The notes: generated from the letters alone by a model not told the origin. DNA of 13,981 bases from Chloroflexota bacterium (GCA_017743585.1 JAGHYP010000046.1:1-13981); one strand, 5' to 3'; numbered from the stretch's first letter, positions 1 through 8,240 are shown. Numbers and translations: made by a program.

Positions 1-1
1 C

Positions 2-1132
2 TTTGACGCCGCCGCCGCCGGCGCCCTGTGGCGATTGGAAGGCTACGCGCTGGAAGACGCGCTCGCCGATTTGGTCGCTGAAGGGCTGCTCACTGAGGAA
101 GCGCAGCGCTACCGAATGCACGGCTTGCTGCACGCCTACGCGCGTCTTCTGTTGGAACGCGCGAACGAGCTGCGCGCCGCCGATAGGCAACACTTCGAGT
201 ACTTCAGCGCGCAGCGCAGCCGGCACAACCGCCAGCAAGTGACCGCTGACTTCGCCAACATCCGCAAGGCGCTGCTGTGGGCGCTTGAGGCCGACCCGCG
301 CTTCGCCGCCGATTGGACGATGCAGCTCTACAAGCACACGGCGGGCTTGGAGCGCGAGGCGCGCCGCGCCTTGCTGCAGGATGGCTTGCGCGCAGCCGAG
401 CAAGCCGATAAGCCCGAGGCGCAAGCCTTCATGCACCGCGCGCTGGGCGACCTCGCCCGCGCCGAAGGCGACCATCAACGCGCCGAGGAACACCATCAGC
501 GGGCTTTGGAGCGCTTCGAGGAAGCCACGCGGCGGCGGCCGAGAGATGTGGTCGCGTGGCAGATGTGGGCGTTGCTCGCCAAAGAGCGCGGGCAGATCGA
601 GCGGGCGCGGGAGTTGTTTGCGCGCGCGGTCGAAGTCGATGAGCGTCATGCACCTGCATGGCAAGCGTGGGCGATCATGGAGCGCGATCTGGGTCGCTAT
701 GACGAGGCGCGGCGCTTGTTTGCGCGCGCGGTCGAAGTCGATGAGCGGGACGCCGCCTCGTGGCAAGCGTGGGCGATCATGGAGCGCAACCTAGGGCGGC
801 ACAGCGAAGCGAAGCGCTTGCTGGAACAAGGTCTGCAGCACGTCCGCGATAGGCGCGGCAAGGGCTTGCTGCACTCAACCTTGGGCAGCCTGTTGGCAGG
901 TGGCGGCGATCTAGCAGCTGCTGAGAGGCACTTCCGCCAAGCGCTGGAACAGAATGATGAGGACGCGATGACGCACTACCACTTCGCCATCAGCGTCTTG
1001 TTGCGGGCGGCTCGGCGCGAGGAAGCCTGCAGGCATCTGTGCCGCGCCAAGGCGCTGCGCGTCAAGAAAGAGCATCAGCGGCGGATGATCGAGAAAGCGA
1101 TCCAGCGCAATGGCTGCCAGTGTCGGCAATAG
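2..1132 (+). CDS. STAND (NB-ARC-like) ATPase/regulator with TPR repeats, C-terminal part (5' end outside the window)
   Basis: The frame is open from the first bases of the window, so 376 C-terminal residues of a longer protein are visible. The first 50 residues resemble the winged-helix part that follows the ATPase in NB-ARC/AfsR-type STAND proteins: a helix ending LVAEGLL, a short turn with RYRMHGLLHAYAR, then a linker. The nucleotide-binding domain (P-loop, Walker B) would lie upstream and is not seen. From about residue 140 to 350 there are TPR or HAT-like repeats with a 34-residue period, with WQAWAIMER and LFARAVEVDER each occurring twice. The protein ends in a basic tail with two cysteines. 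STAND proteins are signal-responsive switches in which the repeats sense a ligand or partner; some are transcription regulators and some are anti-phage sensors. The output here is unknown. It converges with the O-antigen-ligase-like gene, stop codons 11 bp apart. Confident for winged helix plus TPR, less so for the missing ATPase. Confidence 0.75.
   Translation, partial: FDAAAAGALWRLEGYALEDALADLVAEGLLTEEAQRYRMHGLLHAYARLLLERANELRAADRQHFEYFSAQRSRHNRQQVTADFANIRKALLWALEADPRFAADWTMQLYKHTAGLEREARRALLQDGLRAAEQADKPEAQAFMHRALGDLARAEGDHQRAEEHHQRALERFEEATRRRPRDVVAWQMWALLAKERGQIERARELFARAVEVDERHAPAWQAWAIMERDLGRYDEARRLFARAVEVDERDAASWQAWAIMERNLGRHSEAKRLLEQGLQHVRDRRGKGLLHSTLGSLLAGGGDLAAAERHFRQALEQNDEDAMTHYHFAISVLLRAARREEACRHLCRAKALRVKKEHQRRMIEKAIQRNGCQCRQ
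614..817 (+). repeat. Two tandem 102-bp TPR-coding units
   Basis: Units 614-715 and 716-817 align without gaps and encode consecutive 34-residue repeats. I count about 80 percent identity (20 mismatches in 102), but the changes are clustered. One block of 32 bases (from 614 and 716) and one of 27 bases (TGGCAAGCG...GGAGCGC) are identical, synonymous sites included. This points to a recent duplication or gene conversion within the repeat array. Confidence 0.85.
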
Positions 1133-1143
1133 CGCGCCGGGCG

Positions 1144-2442
1144 CTACGGGATGCCGCGGTTGACCGCCGCGCGCAAGCCTTCCCAGATTGTGGCGAGGTT
1201 GAGCTGCCCGATGGCGATGAGCGCCGCCCACAACGCCGCGATCAGCCACGTCTGCGCCGCTTGCCAGGCGCGCCGCGCTTGTGGCGCCTCAGGCATCAGG
1301 GCGATGATCAAGACCACGATCAAAGTCGCCGAGATCGCGGGCGCCATCACGGGAAAATCCACCATGTGATGCGCGCCGAAGCCTGCCAATGCCGCCAGCG
1401 CGCTCGCGCGGATGACGCGCTCCTCGCCGTGCGCTTGCCGCCACGCGATGATGCCTGCGCGCATGGTCACAAGCGCAGTGACGCCGAGCGCCATCGCGCC
1501 GAGCAAGCCTAGCTCAGCTGCGATTTGCAGCGGCGCATTGTGCGCATGGACGTGCAGCATCGCAAAGCCGGGACGACTCGGCAGCGGCTGATAGAATTTG
1601 GCAGTGAACAAGCCGTTGCCCGTCAGCGGGCGCGCGGCGAAGTAAGCGATCGCCTGGCGGTAGATGCTCAGGCGGACTTCGTCGCTGCGCGCGGCGGCCA
1701 GCAGAAGCGCCGCGCCGATCAGAATCGGCGTCGCGCCTGCGATCGCCCAAGAGGCGCGGATTCGCCCGCCGCTCGCCGTCCACGCGCCGGCCGCAGCGGC
1801 GGCGATCATGCCGAGCCATGCGCCGCGGCTGCCCGTGAAGTAGATCGCGACGCACAGCGCGGCGGCAAACGCGCCGAGCGCAGCGCGATATAAGCCGTGC
1901 GCCATGCGCGGCGGCGGCGCCAAAAAGCGTGCCGCTGCCAACGGAGTCACCAAGACCAAAAAAGCGGCTAGGATATTCGGGTTCTCGAGCCTGCCGGCAA
2001 TCCGATCGATTCGCGGCTGCCCGACTTGCTGCAGCGCCGTGATGAGCGGCAAGACGGCGCTCAGCAGCAGCGCGTCAACCGCGCCCAGCCGCCCAACGCC
2101 GTGACGGATCACGTCGTGCAAGCTGTACCACAGCGCGATGTAAAGCGCAGCGAACCACAAGCCGTACGCAATGCGCGGCAGCTTCTCGAGATTGCTGACG
2201 GTCGAGATAGCGAACGCGGCGAGCCAGAGCGGCATGGCGGGGTCAAGCGCGGTGCGCTCCCATGCCAAGCGGCGCGCCGTGCGCCACAGCAGCCACGCGC
2301 CGAAGGCAATCGCGAGCAACCATAGCGTGCGCGGCGCGGTCGTCATGCTCATGGCGCCGCGCCAAGCGCCGCCCTCGAAGGTCACGTATGCTAAGCCGAG
2401 CGTCAGCGCGAGGCCGGGCAGCGCGGATGAGCGCGAACCCAT
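1144..2442 (-). CDS. O-antigen ligase/polymerase-like membrane protein (Wzy_C family)
   Basis: A 432-residue integral membrane protein with about ten or more hydrophobic segments. The O-antigen ligase family (PF04932) pattern is clear: GRLENPN at 150-156 before a membrane helix, TGSRGAWLG at 203-211, then a periplasmic-type loop with RPLTGNG (271-277) and HAHN (299-302) leading into AAELGLLG, and AHHMVDFPV near 357. In WaaL/Wzy enzymes this loop carries the Arg and His needed to transfer undecaprenyl-linked glycan to an acceptor or growing chain. In a Chloroflexota-like host the likely product is a surface polysaccharide or glycoprotein glycan, not classical LPS. The ATG directly abuts a TGA (2443-2445) that ends a duplicated copy of the ppc tail, and the ppc stop is 19 bp upstream, so co-transcription and translational coupling are likely. 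A weak AGG lies 6 nt before the start. No glycan cluster surrounds it, so ligase and polymerase cannot be told apart. Confidence 0.85.
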   Translation of the reverse strand: MGSRSSALPGLALTLGLAYVTFEGGAWRGAMSMTTAPRTLWLLAIAFGAWLLWRTARRLAWERTALDPAMPLWLAAFAISTVSNLEKLPRIAYGLWFAALYIALWYSLHDVIRHGVGRLGAVDALLLSAVLPLITALQQVGQPRIDRIAGRLENPNILAAFLVLVTPLAAARFLAPPPRMAHGLYRAALGAFAAALCVAIYFTGSRGAWLGMIAAAAAGAWTASGGRIRASWAIAGATPILIGAALLLAAARSDEVRLSIYRQAIAYFAARPLTGNGLFTAKFYQPLPSRPGFAMLHVHAHNAPLQIAAELGLLGAMALGVTALVTMRAGIIAWRQAHGEERVIRASALAALAGFGAHHMVDFPVMAPAISATLIVVLIIALMPEAPQARRAWQAAQTWLIAALWAALIAIGQLNLATIWEGLRAAVNRGIP

Positions 2443-2479
2443 TCAGCCTGTTGTCTTCATATCAGCCTGTCGTCTTCAT
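2443..2479. repeat. Tandem duplication of the last codons and stop of ppc
   Basis: The 18-base string at 2462-2479, which on the minus strand reads ATGAAGACGACAGGCTGA (Met-Lys-Thr-Thr-Gly-stop, the ppc C-terminus), is repeated at 2443-2460 with a single change and a 19-bp period. The second copy is a five-codon mini-ORF ending exactly one base before the ATG of the O-antigen-ligase-like gene. It fills nearly the whole intergenic gap. Confidence 0.9.
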
Positions 2480-5146
2480 GCCCGCTGCGATGCCGTTGAT
2501 GGTCGCCAAGACGGCTTCCAGCACGGCAGGGCGCCTCGGGTCAGACTCGGGCAAGCGGCGCAGCTCGCGCAGCAGCTCCACTTGGATGAAGTTGAGCGGA
2601 TCGACGTACGGGTTGCGCCGCGCGATCGAGCGCTGCATCACAGGCGACTTCGCCAGCAGCTCGGGTTGGTCGGTCAGGCGGCAGATCCAGCGGCAGGCGC
2701 GCGCATGCTCTTCCCGAATACGCTCGAAGATGTGCTTGCGCAGCCCCTCATCTTCCACCAACTCGGCGTAGAGCGCGGCGATGCCCATATCCGCCTTGGC
2801 GAGGTCAAGCTCGACGTTGGCGATCAGCGTTCGGAAGAAGCGCCAGCCTTCGTACATCTCGCGCAGCAAGCGCTCATCACCTCGCTCGGCGAACGCTTCA
2901 AGCGCATAGCCGACGCCATACCAGCTGGGGATGATGGCGCGGCATTGCATCCACGAGAAGACCCACGGGATGGCGCGCAGGCCATCAAAGCCGCCGCTGC
3001 GCCGTCGCGCAGGGCGCGAGCTGATCGGCAAGACCGAGAGCTCATCAATCGGCGTCGCCTGCTGCCAGTACTCCAGAAAGCCCGGTGTCTCGTAGACGAG
3101 CGCGCGATAGGCGCGCTTGCCCTCCTCGCTCAGCGTCTCCATTGCGGCGCGCCACGCCTCGCGCGGCGGCGGGCAGGGCGGCGCGATATACGCGAGCAAC
3201 ACGGCGTTCAGCACTTGATGCAAGTGCCGCCTGCCAATGCCAGGATTGCTATAGCGATAGGCGATCACCTCGCCTTGCTCAGTGATCTTGATGCGCCCGT
3301 GTAGCGTGCCTGCAGGCGCTGAGAGAATTGCGCTGTTGGTCGGGCCGCCGCCGCGCCCAATGCTGCCGCCGCGCCCGTGAAATAGCTCCAGCTGCACCCC
3401 ATACTCAGCGCAGACCGCTGCCAAGCGCTCTTGCGCCGTATACAGACTCCAATTTGAAGCCAGATAGCCGCCATCTTTGTTGCTATCCGAGTAGCCAAGC
3501 ATCACCTGCTGCCGGTTGCCGCGCGCGGCGATGTGCGCGCGATAGACCTCGTTTTGGAATAGCTCGCGCATGACGCGCGGCGCGGCGTTCAGGTCGTCTA
3601 TCGTCTCAAAGAGCGGCACGAGGTCTACAGTGTGCTGTACGCCGACCTCATGAGCGAAGCGCAACATGCCCAGCACGTCGCTAGCGTGCTGGGTCATGCT
3701 GGCGATGACCGTATCAATGCACTCCTTGCCGTAGCGCCGCTGCGCGCGCGCGATCATGCGCCATGTGGCGATCACCTGCTCAGTGACAGCAGAGAAGCGC
3801 GGCTCGGCGGGGAAGAGCGGGCGCGAGCTGATGATCTCGCGCGTCAAGAGCGCTTGGCGCTCTGCCTCAGGCAGGGCGGCATAATCTTCGCAGACGCCAT
3901 AAGCGCGGAAAAGCTCGGCGAGCGCAGCGTTGAAGCGCCGCGCGTCTTCGCGCACGTCTAGCGGTGCGAGGTGCAGGCCGAACAGACGCACTTTTTGAAT
4001 CAGGCGGCGCACGGCGCCGTTCGCCACGTGCATGCCGCGATTCTCGCGCAGGCTGCTCTCGATCAGCTGCAGATCGTTGAGCAAGTCAGCTGTGGTGGCG
4101 TAATAATCCGTGCTGAGGCGCGTGTAGATGACATCAAGATATTGGCGGTATAGCTCGCCGGGATACTTCGGATGCGCGTGCGCATTCGGCAGCGCGGCGC
4201 GCAACGCCTCAGAGACGCTCACGAGATCGGCGGATTGGGTCAGATGCTCGCGCAGGAAAGCGATCTCGCGCAGGTACAGGTCGCGAGCAGCAGCGCGCAT
4301 CGTGGCGAGCGCCTCGAGCGTCACGTCAGCGGTCACGTTCGGATTCCCGTCGCGGTCGCCGCCGACCCAAGAGGCGTAGCGCAGCAGCGGCGGCAGATCG
4401 TCCCAGCTCTCCTCAGGGTAATACGTCTGGAGCGCCTCTTGCAGCTCAGCGTAAATATCGGGCAGCAGCTCCACGAGCGTCGAAGTCAGGAAATACACGC
4501 CGAAGTCCACTTCATCGGCGACTGTGGCGCGCGACGCGCGAGTCGGTCGCGTCTGCCAGAGTTCCTCGATCCCTTCGGAGATAGCTGCCAGCACGGCGCG
4601 GCGCTCGCGCGGCAAGAGCGAGGCGCTATCGAGCTGCGCCAGCCGTTGCGCGATGTGCTGCTGCTTGATCAGCACCTCTTTGCGCTTTGCCTCAGAGGGA
4701 TGCGCGGTCAGCACGAGCCGGATGCTGATCTGGTTGAGCATCGTACGCAAACGCTCCGCGCTGACTCCTGCGGCGCGCAGCTCGCGCACGGCGGCTTGGA
4801 TTGATTCTTCAAGACGGTCGTCGCGCTCGCGCTGGCGCAAGACGCGCAGCCGCTGCTGATCTTCGGCGATGTTGATCAGCTGAAAGTAATTGCTGAAGGC
4901 TTTGATCAAGATTTGCTTGGCAGGCAGATCGAGCGCGGCGATGGTGGCCCGCAAGTTGGCAGTGTGCTGCCGCTTATCAGGCTCAGCGCGGCGCGCGCGG
5001 CTCTCGGCCCGCACGCGCTCGACGAGCGCAAAGGCCTCCTCGCCGTGCTGCTCTCGAATGATCTCGCCCAGCAAGCTGCCCAGCAAGCGGATATCAGCGC
5101 TGAGCGCTGCAGTCAAATCGGGATTAGCGCTTTGCGGCGTGGTCAT
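2462..5146 (-). CDS. ppc: Phosphoenolpyruvate carboxylase
   Basis: A cytosolic enzyme that adds bicarbonate to PEP to form oxaloacetate and phosphate (anaplerosis, carbon assimilation). The 894 residues match the usual bacterial length of about 880-930, so it looks complete. Landmarks in order: VLTAHPSEAKRK at 145-156 with the active-site His149 (the usual motif is HPT; here Thr is Ser); SWVGGDRDGNPNVT at 259-272; FET at 513-515 and GYSDSNKDGG at 551-560, holding the likely metal ligands Glu514 and Asp554; the mobile glycine-rich loop FHGRGGSIGRGGG at 589-601; SSRPARR near 709; RRNPYVDPLN at 843-852; and the family's C-terminus, INGIAAG...TG. The C-terminal Gly matters for activity in this family. 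The ATG at 5146 has a purine-rich GAGAGAG just upstream, and a candidate extended -10 lies 37 bases before it. It heads a two-gene unit with the O-antigen-ligase-like gene. The function call is firm. Confidence 0.97.
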   Translation of the reverse strand: MTTPQSANPDLTAALSADIRLLGSLLGEIIREQHGEEAFALVERVRAESRARRAEPDKRQHTANLRATIAALDLPAKQILIKAFSNYFQLINIAEDQQRLRVLRQRERDDRLEESIQAAVRELRAAGVSAERLRTMLNQISIRLVLTAHPSEAKRKEVLIKQQHIAQRLAQLDSASLLPRERRAVLAAISEGIEELWQTRPTRASRATVADEVDFGVYFLTSTLVELLPDIYAELQEALQTYYPEESWDDLPPLLRYASWVGGDRDGNPNVTADVTLEALATMRAAARDLYLREIAFLREHLTQSADLVSVSEALRAALPNAHAHPKYPGELYRQYLDVIYTRLSTDYYATTADLLNDLQLIESSLRENRGMHVANGAVRRLIQKVRLFGLHLAPLDVREDARRFNAALAELFRAYGVCEDYAALPEAERQALLTREIISSRPLFPAEPRFSAVTEQVIATWRMIARAQRRYGKECIDTVIASMTQHASDVLGMLRFAHEVGVQHTVDLVPLFETIDDLNAAPRVMRELFQNEVYRAHIAARGNRQQVMLGYSDSNKDGGYLASNWSLYTAQERLAAVCAEYGVQLELFHGRGGSIGRGGGPTNSAILSAPAGTLHGRIKITEQGEVIAYRYSNPGIGRRHLHQVLNAVLLAYIAPPCPPPREAWRAAMETLSEEGKRAYRALVYETPGFLEYWQQATPIDELSVLPISSRPARRRSGGFDGLRAIPWVFSWMQCRAIIPSWYGVGYALEAFAERGDERLLREMYEGWRFFRTLIANVELDLAKADMGIAALYAELVEDEGLRKHIFERIREEHARACRWICRLTDQPELLAKSPVMQRSIARRNPYVDPLNFIQVELLRELRRLPESDPRRPAVLEAVLATINGIAAGMKTTG

Positions 5147-5182
5147 GCTCTCTCATCTTCGGCTCAGCTTGGACTTGCGCTG

Positions 5183-5191
5183 ATCCTACCA
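5183..5191 (-). promoter_or_regulatory. Candidate extended -10 promoter of ppc
   Basis: The minus strand reads TGG-TAGGAT, a TGn-extended -10 with 4 of 6 matches to TATAAT, ending 37 bases before the ppc ATG. This predicts a leader of about 30 nt. No good -35 is seen 16-18 bp upstream, as is common for extended -10 promoters. Prediction only. Confidence 0.35.
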
Positions 5192-5210
5192 CGATCCACA
5201 GGACTGAGCT

Positions 5211-5242
5211 AGCTATCTTTCAGAGGCGGCAGAGAGATAGCT
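5211..5242 (-). terminator. Stem-loop between the GT39-like gene and ppc, possible terminator
   Basis: AGCTATCTTTC (5211-5221) can pair with GAGAGATAGCT (5232-5242): an 11-bp stem with one mismatch that is a wobble pair in one strand's RNA, and a 10-base loop. It lies 48 bp past the stop of the GT39-like gene and about 20 bp upstream of the candidate ppc -10. There is no U-tract after the stem on the minus strand, so it is at best a weak or factor-assisted terminator, or an mRNA 3' end stabiliser. Confidence 0.4.
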
Positions 5243-5289
5243 CAGGCTCTAAGGCGCGCCAAGGTGGAGAACGGAGCGGCGCTTGAGCC

Positions 5290-7221
5290 TCACTCCACCT
5301 GCACAGTGCCGACGATCAGCGCGCCGCCGCCATTGACGGGCAGGCGCGCGCCGTCATCTAAGGCGTACAGCACCACGCTGACCTGATACTCGCCGCGCGG
5401 CAGGTCTGGCGCGAGGAGTACGCCGTGCGTATCGCGCACAGGCTCGTTGGGCTGCCAGAGCGTGGTGAGAGCGCGATTGTTGCCTGGCTCAGCGTCGCGC
5501 TGCGCCGCCAAGCGCCCGAATGAGTCGAGCAATTGAACCGAGACTCGGTAGCGCTCCGTCAGGCGCTGATCGGTCTGCCAGGTCAGCGCCACGCCAAGCA
5601 CGTCGCCCGCTGCAATGCGCTCTGCGCTCAGCGCGACCTCGCGCAAAGTGATTGACTCGCCAAAGCGCGCCATGATCGGGCGCGGCGCTCCAAGCGGGCC
5701 GAGCATCGCGTAGCGCACAAGGCGCACATCGCCGAACCACGCCGTGTCGATCTCGTAGGCGCGCTCGCTCAGCACCTGCTCGACGATTCGATTCGGATCG
5801 CGCTCGGCTTCGCCCCAGAAAATGGCGAATAGGCGCCGATGCGCCGCGACGATCGCCTCGGTTTGCCGCCGCGTCTGCGCATCGTCGCCGCCTAAGCCTT
5901 CAGGCACGCCGTAGAGCGGCAGACCGCCTGCGTAGTAGTACGTGAACACCTCGATTTGGTTCGGCGCGCTGAGCAAGATCGCGTCGCCTTGCCGCGCTTC
6001 GCGCGCAATGTACGCCGCCAGAGCGCGGTAGTCGCTGCGCGCATATGCGGCGTTGTTGTACAGGTTGTGGAGGCCGTGGCCAGCCGCGCTGAGCAGCCCG
6101 TAGCCGAGCAGCAGCGCGGCGCAGCGAGGCACAGCCCTTTGCCAGAAAGCGCGACTTGCCGCCCCAAGCTCCCACAGCACCCAGAGTCCGCGCCCCACCA
6201 ATAGCGCCGCTGCGATCTGCATCGGCAGCAGGAACTTCAGGTTCGCTGTGCGGTACAGATCGAAGGCAAGGAAGAGGAGGACGCCGATGCTCAGCCAGAG
6301 CGTCGGGGCGGCGCGCTGCCACAAAGATGGCGCCGCGTGCTCTGAGCGCCACGACCAATCGCCCGCTGCCGCGCCGAGTGAAGCGCTCATCAGCGTCAGA
6401 GCGATCAGCGCTCCGTCTATGCGCTCAAAAGTGTTGCCATAGAGCAGCCACGTGCCGATCGTGCCGAGCTGATCGAACAACCCCAACGCCTCACGGCTCG
6501 CCTGCCTCCAGCCGCTCAGCTGGGCGAGCGCGATCGGCAATTGCGGCAGGAAGAGCGCAACGGTCAGCGCGTTTGCGGCTAAGTAAGCGCCGAGCGCGCC
6601 TCGCTCGCGGCGTGCCACGAGCCACAGGGCGAAAAGCGCGCCTTGCGCCGCCAAATTCAGCGGATAGGCGTAGTGCGTGTACAAGCCCGCCGCGTTGCAG
6701 AGCGCCATGCCGAGCAAAAACGATGGGCGGCGCGCGTCGAGCCATCTCACAAAGCACAGCATGGCGAGCGCCGCGATCAGCGCCAAGAGCGCGTACATGC
6801 GCGCCTCCTGACTGTAATAGATGCTGAAGGTGTTCAGCGCGGTCAAAAATGCCGCTGCTATGCCGACGCTCGGCGCGAATAGCGCGGCGCCGAGCGCATA
6901 AGCGCAGGCGACGCTCAGCACGCCGCTCAAGGCTGAGAACGCCCGCAGGGCGAACTCGCTCTCGCCCGTCAAACCTGACCAAGCCTTCAGCAGCAGGTAG
7001 TAGAGAGGCGGATGGATATCGCGGCTGGCGGCGCTGAGCAGCTCAGGCAGCGCGCGCTGAATCAGGCGTAGCGTGTTGCCCTCATCATGCCAGAGCGATT
7101 GCGCCGCCAGCGCGTGGAAGCGCAAGAGCGCCGCCAGCAACAGGGCGCCGAGCAGCAGCAAGCGGCAGGCGCGCGCGCTCAGCCAGGCGTGCCACATGGG
7201 GCTCTGCGTAAGCTGAGTCAC
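5290..7221 (-). CDS. GT39-like membrane glycosyltransferase (GT-C fold) with soluble C-terminal domain
   Basis: A 643-residue protein. Residues 20-40 are the first membrane helix, followed by LWHDEGNT (43-50), whose Asp-Glu pair is the acidic catalytic signature of the first extracytoplasmic loop in GT-C enzymes such as ArnT and PMT. DIHPPLYYLLLKAW (68-81) and YYSQEARMYALLAL (135-148) are also typical of the GT39/PMT_2 group. Some ten hydrophobic helices follow to about residue 395, then a loop region, and the last 130 or so residues look like a soluble beta-rich domain outside the membrane. It probably moves a sugar from a polyprenyl-phosphate donor to a lipid, protein or glycan acceptor; the substrates cannot be told. 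The GTG start overlaps the meaB stop by 4 bp (GTGA), a sign of coupling. An ATG eight codons in (7197) is an alternative start. It is functionally unlike its operon partners. Confidence 0.85.
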   Translation of the reverse strand: MTQLTQSPMWHAWLSARACRLLLLGALLLAALLRFHALAAQSLWHDEGNTLRLIQRALPELLSAASRDIHPPLYYLLLKAWSGLTGESEFALRAFSALSGVLSVACAYALGAALFAPSVGIAAAFLTALNTFSIYYSQEARMYALLALIAALAMLCFVRWLDARRPSFLLGMALCNAAGLYTHYAYPLNLAAQGALFALWLVARRERGALGAYLAANALTVALFLPQLPIALAQLSGWRQASREALGLFDQLGTIGTWLLYGNTFERIDGALIALTLMSASLGAAAGDWSWRSEHAAPSLWQRAAPTLWLSIGVLLFLAFDLYRTANLKFLLPMQIAAALLVGRGLWVLWELGAASRAFWQRAVPRCAALLLGYGLLSAAGHGLHNLYNNAAYARSDYRALAAYIAREARQGDAILLSAPNQIEVFTYYYAGGLPLYGVPEGLGGDDAQTRRQTEAIVAAHRRLFAIFWGEAERDPNRIVEQVLSERAYEIDTAWFGDVRLVRYAMLGPLGAPRPIMARFGESITLREVALSAERIAAGDVLGVALTWQTDQRLTERYRVSVQLLDSFGRLAAQRDAEPGNNRALTTLWQPNEPVRDTHGVLLAPDLPRGEYQVSVVLYALDDGARLPVNGGGALIVGTVQVE

Positions 7222-8240
7222 GGCCTGCGCTCTTGCAAGCTCTCAGCCAGCAGCTGCGCGGCGGCGCTGCTTGGATCGATTTGGCGGGCCACGACGCGCT
7301 CGACAATCGCTTGTAGGTGCGCCGCGCCGACCTGCTCGATCAAGCGCATCAGGAGCAGATCGCGCAGCCGCTCGGCGATCTCAGCGCTGAGGCTAGCGCG
7401 CTCGCGCAACCGCTGTGTGCCGCTCGCCTGCAAATAGGCGCGATGCTCGGCGATCTTCGTCAGGAGCTCGGCAACGCCTGTGCCATTTGTGGCAATGGTC
7501 TGTACGATCGGCGTCTGCCAAGCCGAATCTTCGCCGCCGCTCGGCACAGCTGCGATGCTCATCAGCTCTCCGTGATGCATCACGCGCTCCGCGCGCCGCC
7601 CGAAATCGAGCATAGCGCGCAAGGCGCGCACTGTGCTTTCCGCGCCCGGGCGATCCGCCTTGTTCACCACGAGGATATCGGCGATCTCGAGGATGCCCGC
7701 CTTGATCGCCTGCACATCGTCGCCCAGCCCCGGCGCTTCCACCACAATGGTCGTCTGAGCGATAGAGGCGATCTCCACCTCACTCTGTCCCGCGCCGGCC
7801 GTCTCGATCAGCACGATATCGAAGCCTGCCGCGTCCAGCGCGCGGGCCATGTCAATCGTGGTGCGCGCGATGCCGCCCGGGTAGCCGCGCGTCGCCATGC
7901 TGCGGATGAACACGCCTGAGTCGCCGTGCAAGTCGCGCATTCGGATGCGATCGCCCAGCACAGCGCCGCCGCTGAAGGGACTGCTCGGATCGACTGCTAA
8001 GATGCCAACCGTCTTGCTTTCGGCGCGGTACGCCTTCGCCATGCTGTTGACTAGGCTGCTCTTGCCTGTGCCGGGCGCGCCGGTCACGCCGATCAGGTGC
8101 GCGTTGCCGCCGAACGAATAGAGCGCCGCTAGTTCAGCCGCAGCAGCGTTGTTCTCAATGCGCGTCAGCAGGCGCGCCAACGCACGCCGACTCTCTCGAA
8201 TAGCCGCCACGATGGGCGGCAAAGTCGCCGCCTCACTCAA
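7218..8240 (-). CDS. meaB: Methylmalonyl-CoA mutase-associated GTPase MeaB (ArgK/LAO family)
   Basis: A G3E-family GTPase that loads and protects the adenosylcobalamin cofactor of methylmalonyl-CoA mutase. With the start chosen here it has 340 residues, close to the usual 310-340. It has the P-loop GAPGTGKSS (54-62), the DPSSPFSGGAVLGDRIRM stretch (84-101) covering the Mg-binding and switch region, ETAGAGQSE (146-154), the base-recognition motif NKAD (193-196), and a helical C-terminal dimerisation part. I chose the TTG at 8240 because AAGGTGG lies 6 nt before it. This start overlaps the end of the mutase small-subunit gene by 8 bp. The frame could also begin at a TTG at 8267 (349 residues), but no good ribosome site precedes it. 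The match to the family is clear, and the upstream B12-binding subunit confirms the role. Confidence 0.95.
   Translation of the reverse strand: MSEAATLPPIVAAIRESRRALARLLTRIENNAAAAELAALYSFGGNAHLIGVTGAPGTGKSSLVNSMAKAYRAESKTVGILAVDPSSPFSGGAVLGDRIRMRDLHGDSGVFIRSMATRGYPGGIARTTIDMARALDAAGFDIVLIETAGAGQSEVEIASIAQTTIVVEAPGLGDDVQAIKAGILEIADILVVNKADRPGAESTVRALRAMLDFGRRAERVMHHGELMSIAAVPSGGEDSAWQTPIVQTIATNGTGVAELLTKIAEHRAYLQASGTQRLRERASLSAEIAERLRDLLLMRLIEQVGAAHLQAIVERVVARQIDPSSAAAQLLAESLQERRP

Noticed and set aside
1133..1143. A bidirectional terminator between the converging STAND and O-antigen-ligase-like genes
   Set aside because: The 11-bp gap holds no stem-loop with a T-run. Transcripts must overlap or end inside the opposite gene.
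2171..3304. Long plus-strand frame (377 codons) opposite ppc and the O-antigen-ligase-like gene
   Set aside because: It is a shadow of two well-supported minus-strand genes. Its translation is low in hydrophobic order, rich in Arg and Ala, and matches no family.
4172..4804. Plus-strand frame of 210 codons inside ppc
   Set aside because: It lies fully opposite conserved ppc coding sequence and has no ribosome site or recognisable domain.
6156..6827. Plus-strand frame of 223 codons inside the GT39-like gene
   Set aside because: An Arg, Ser and Ala-rich chance frame, typical for the opposite strand of GC-rich genes.
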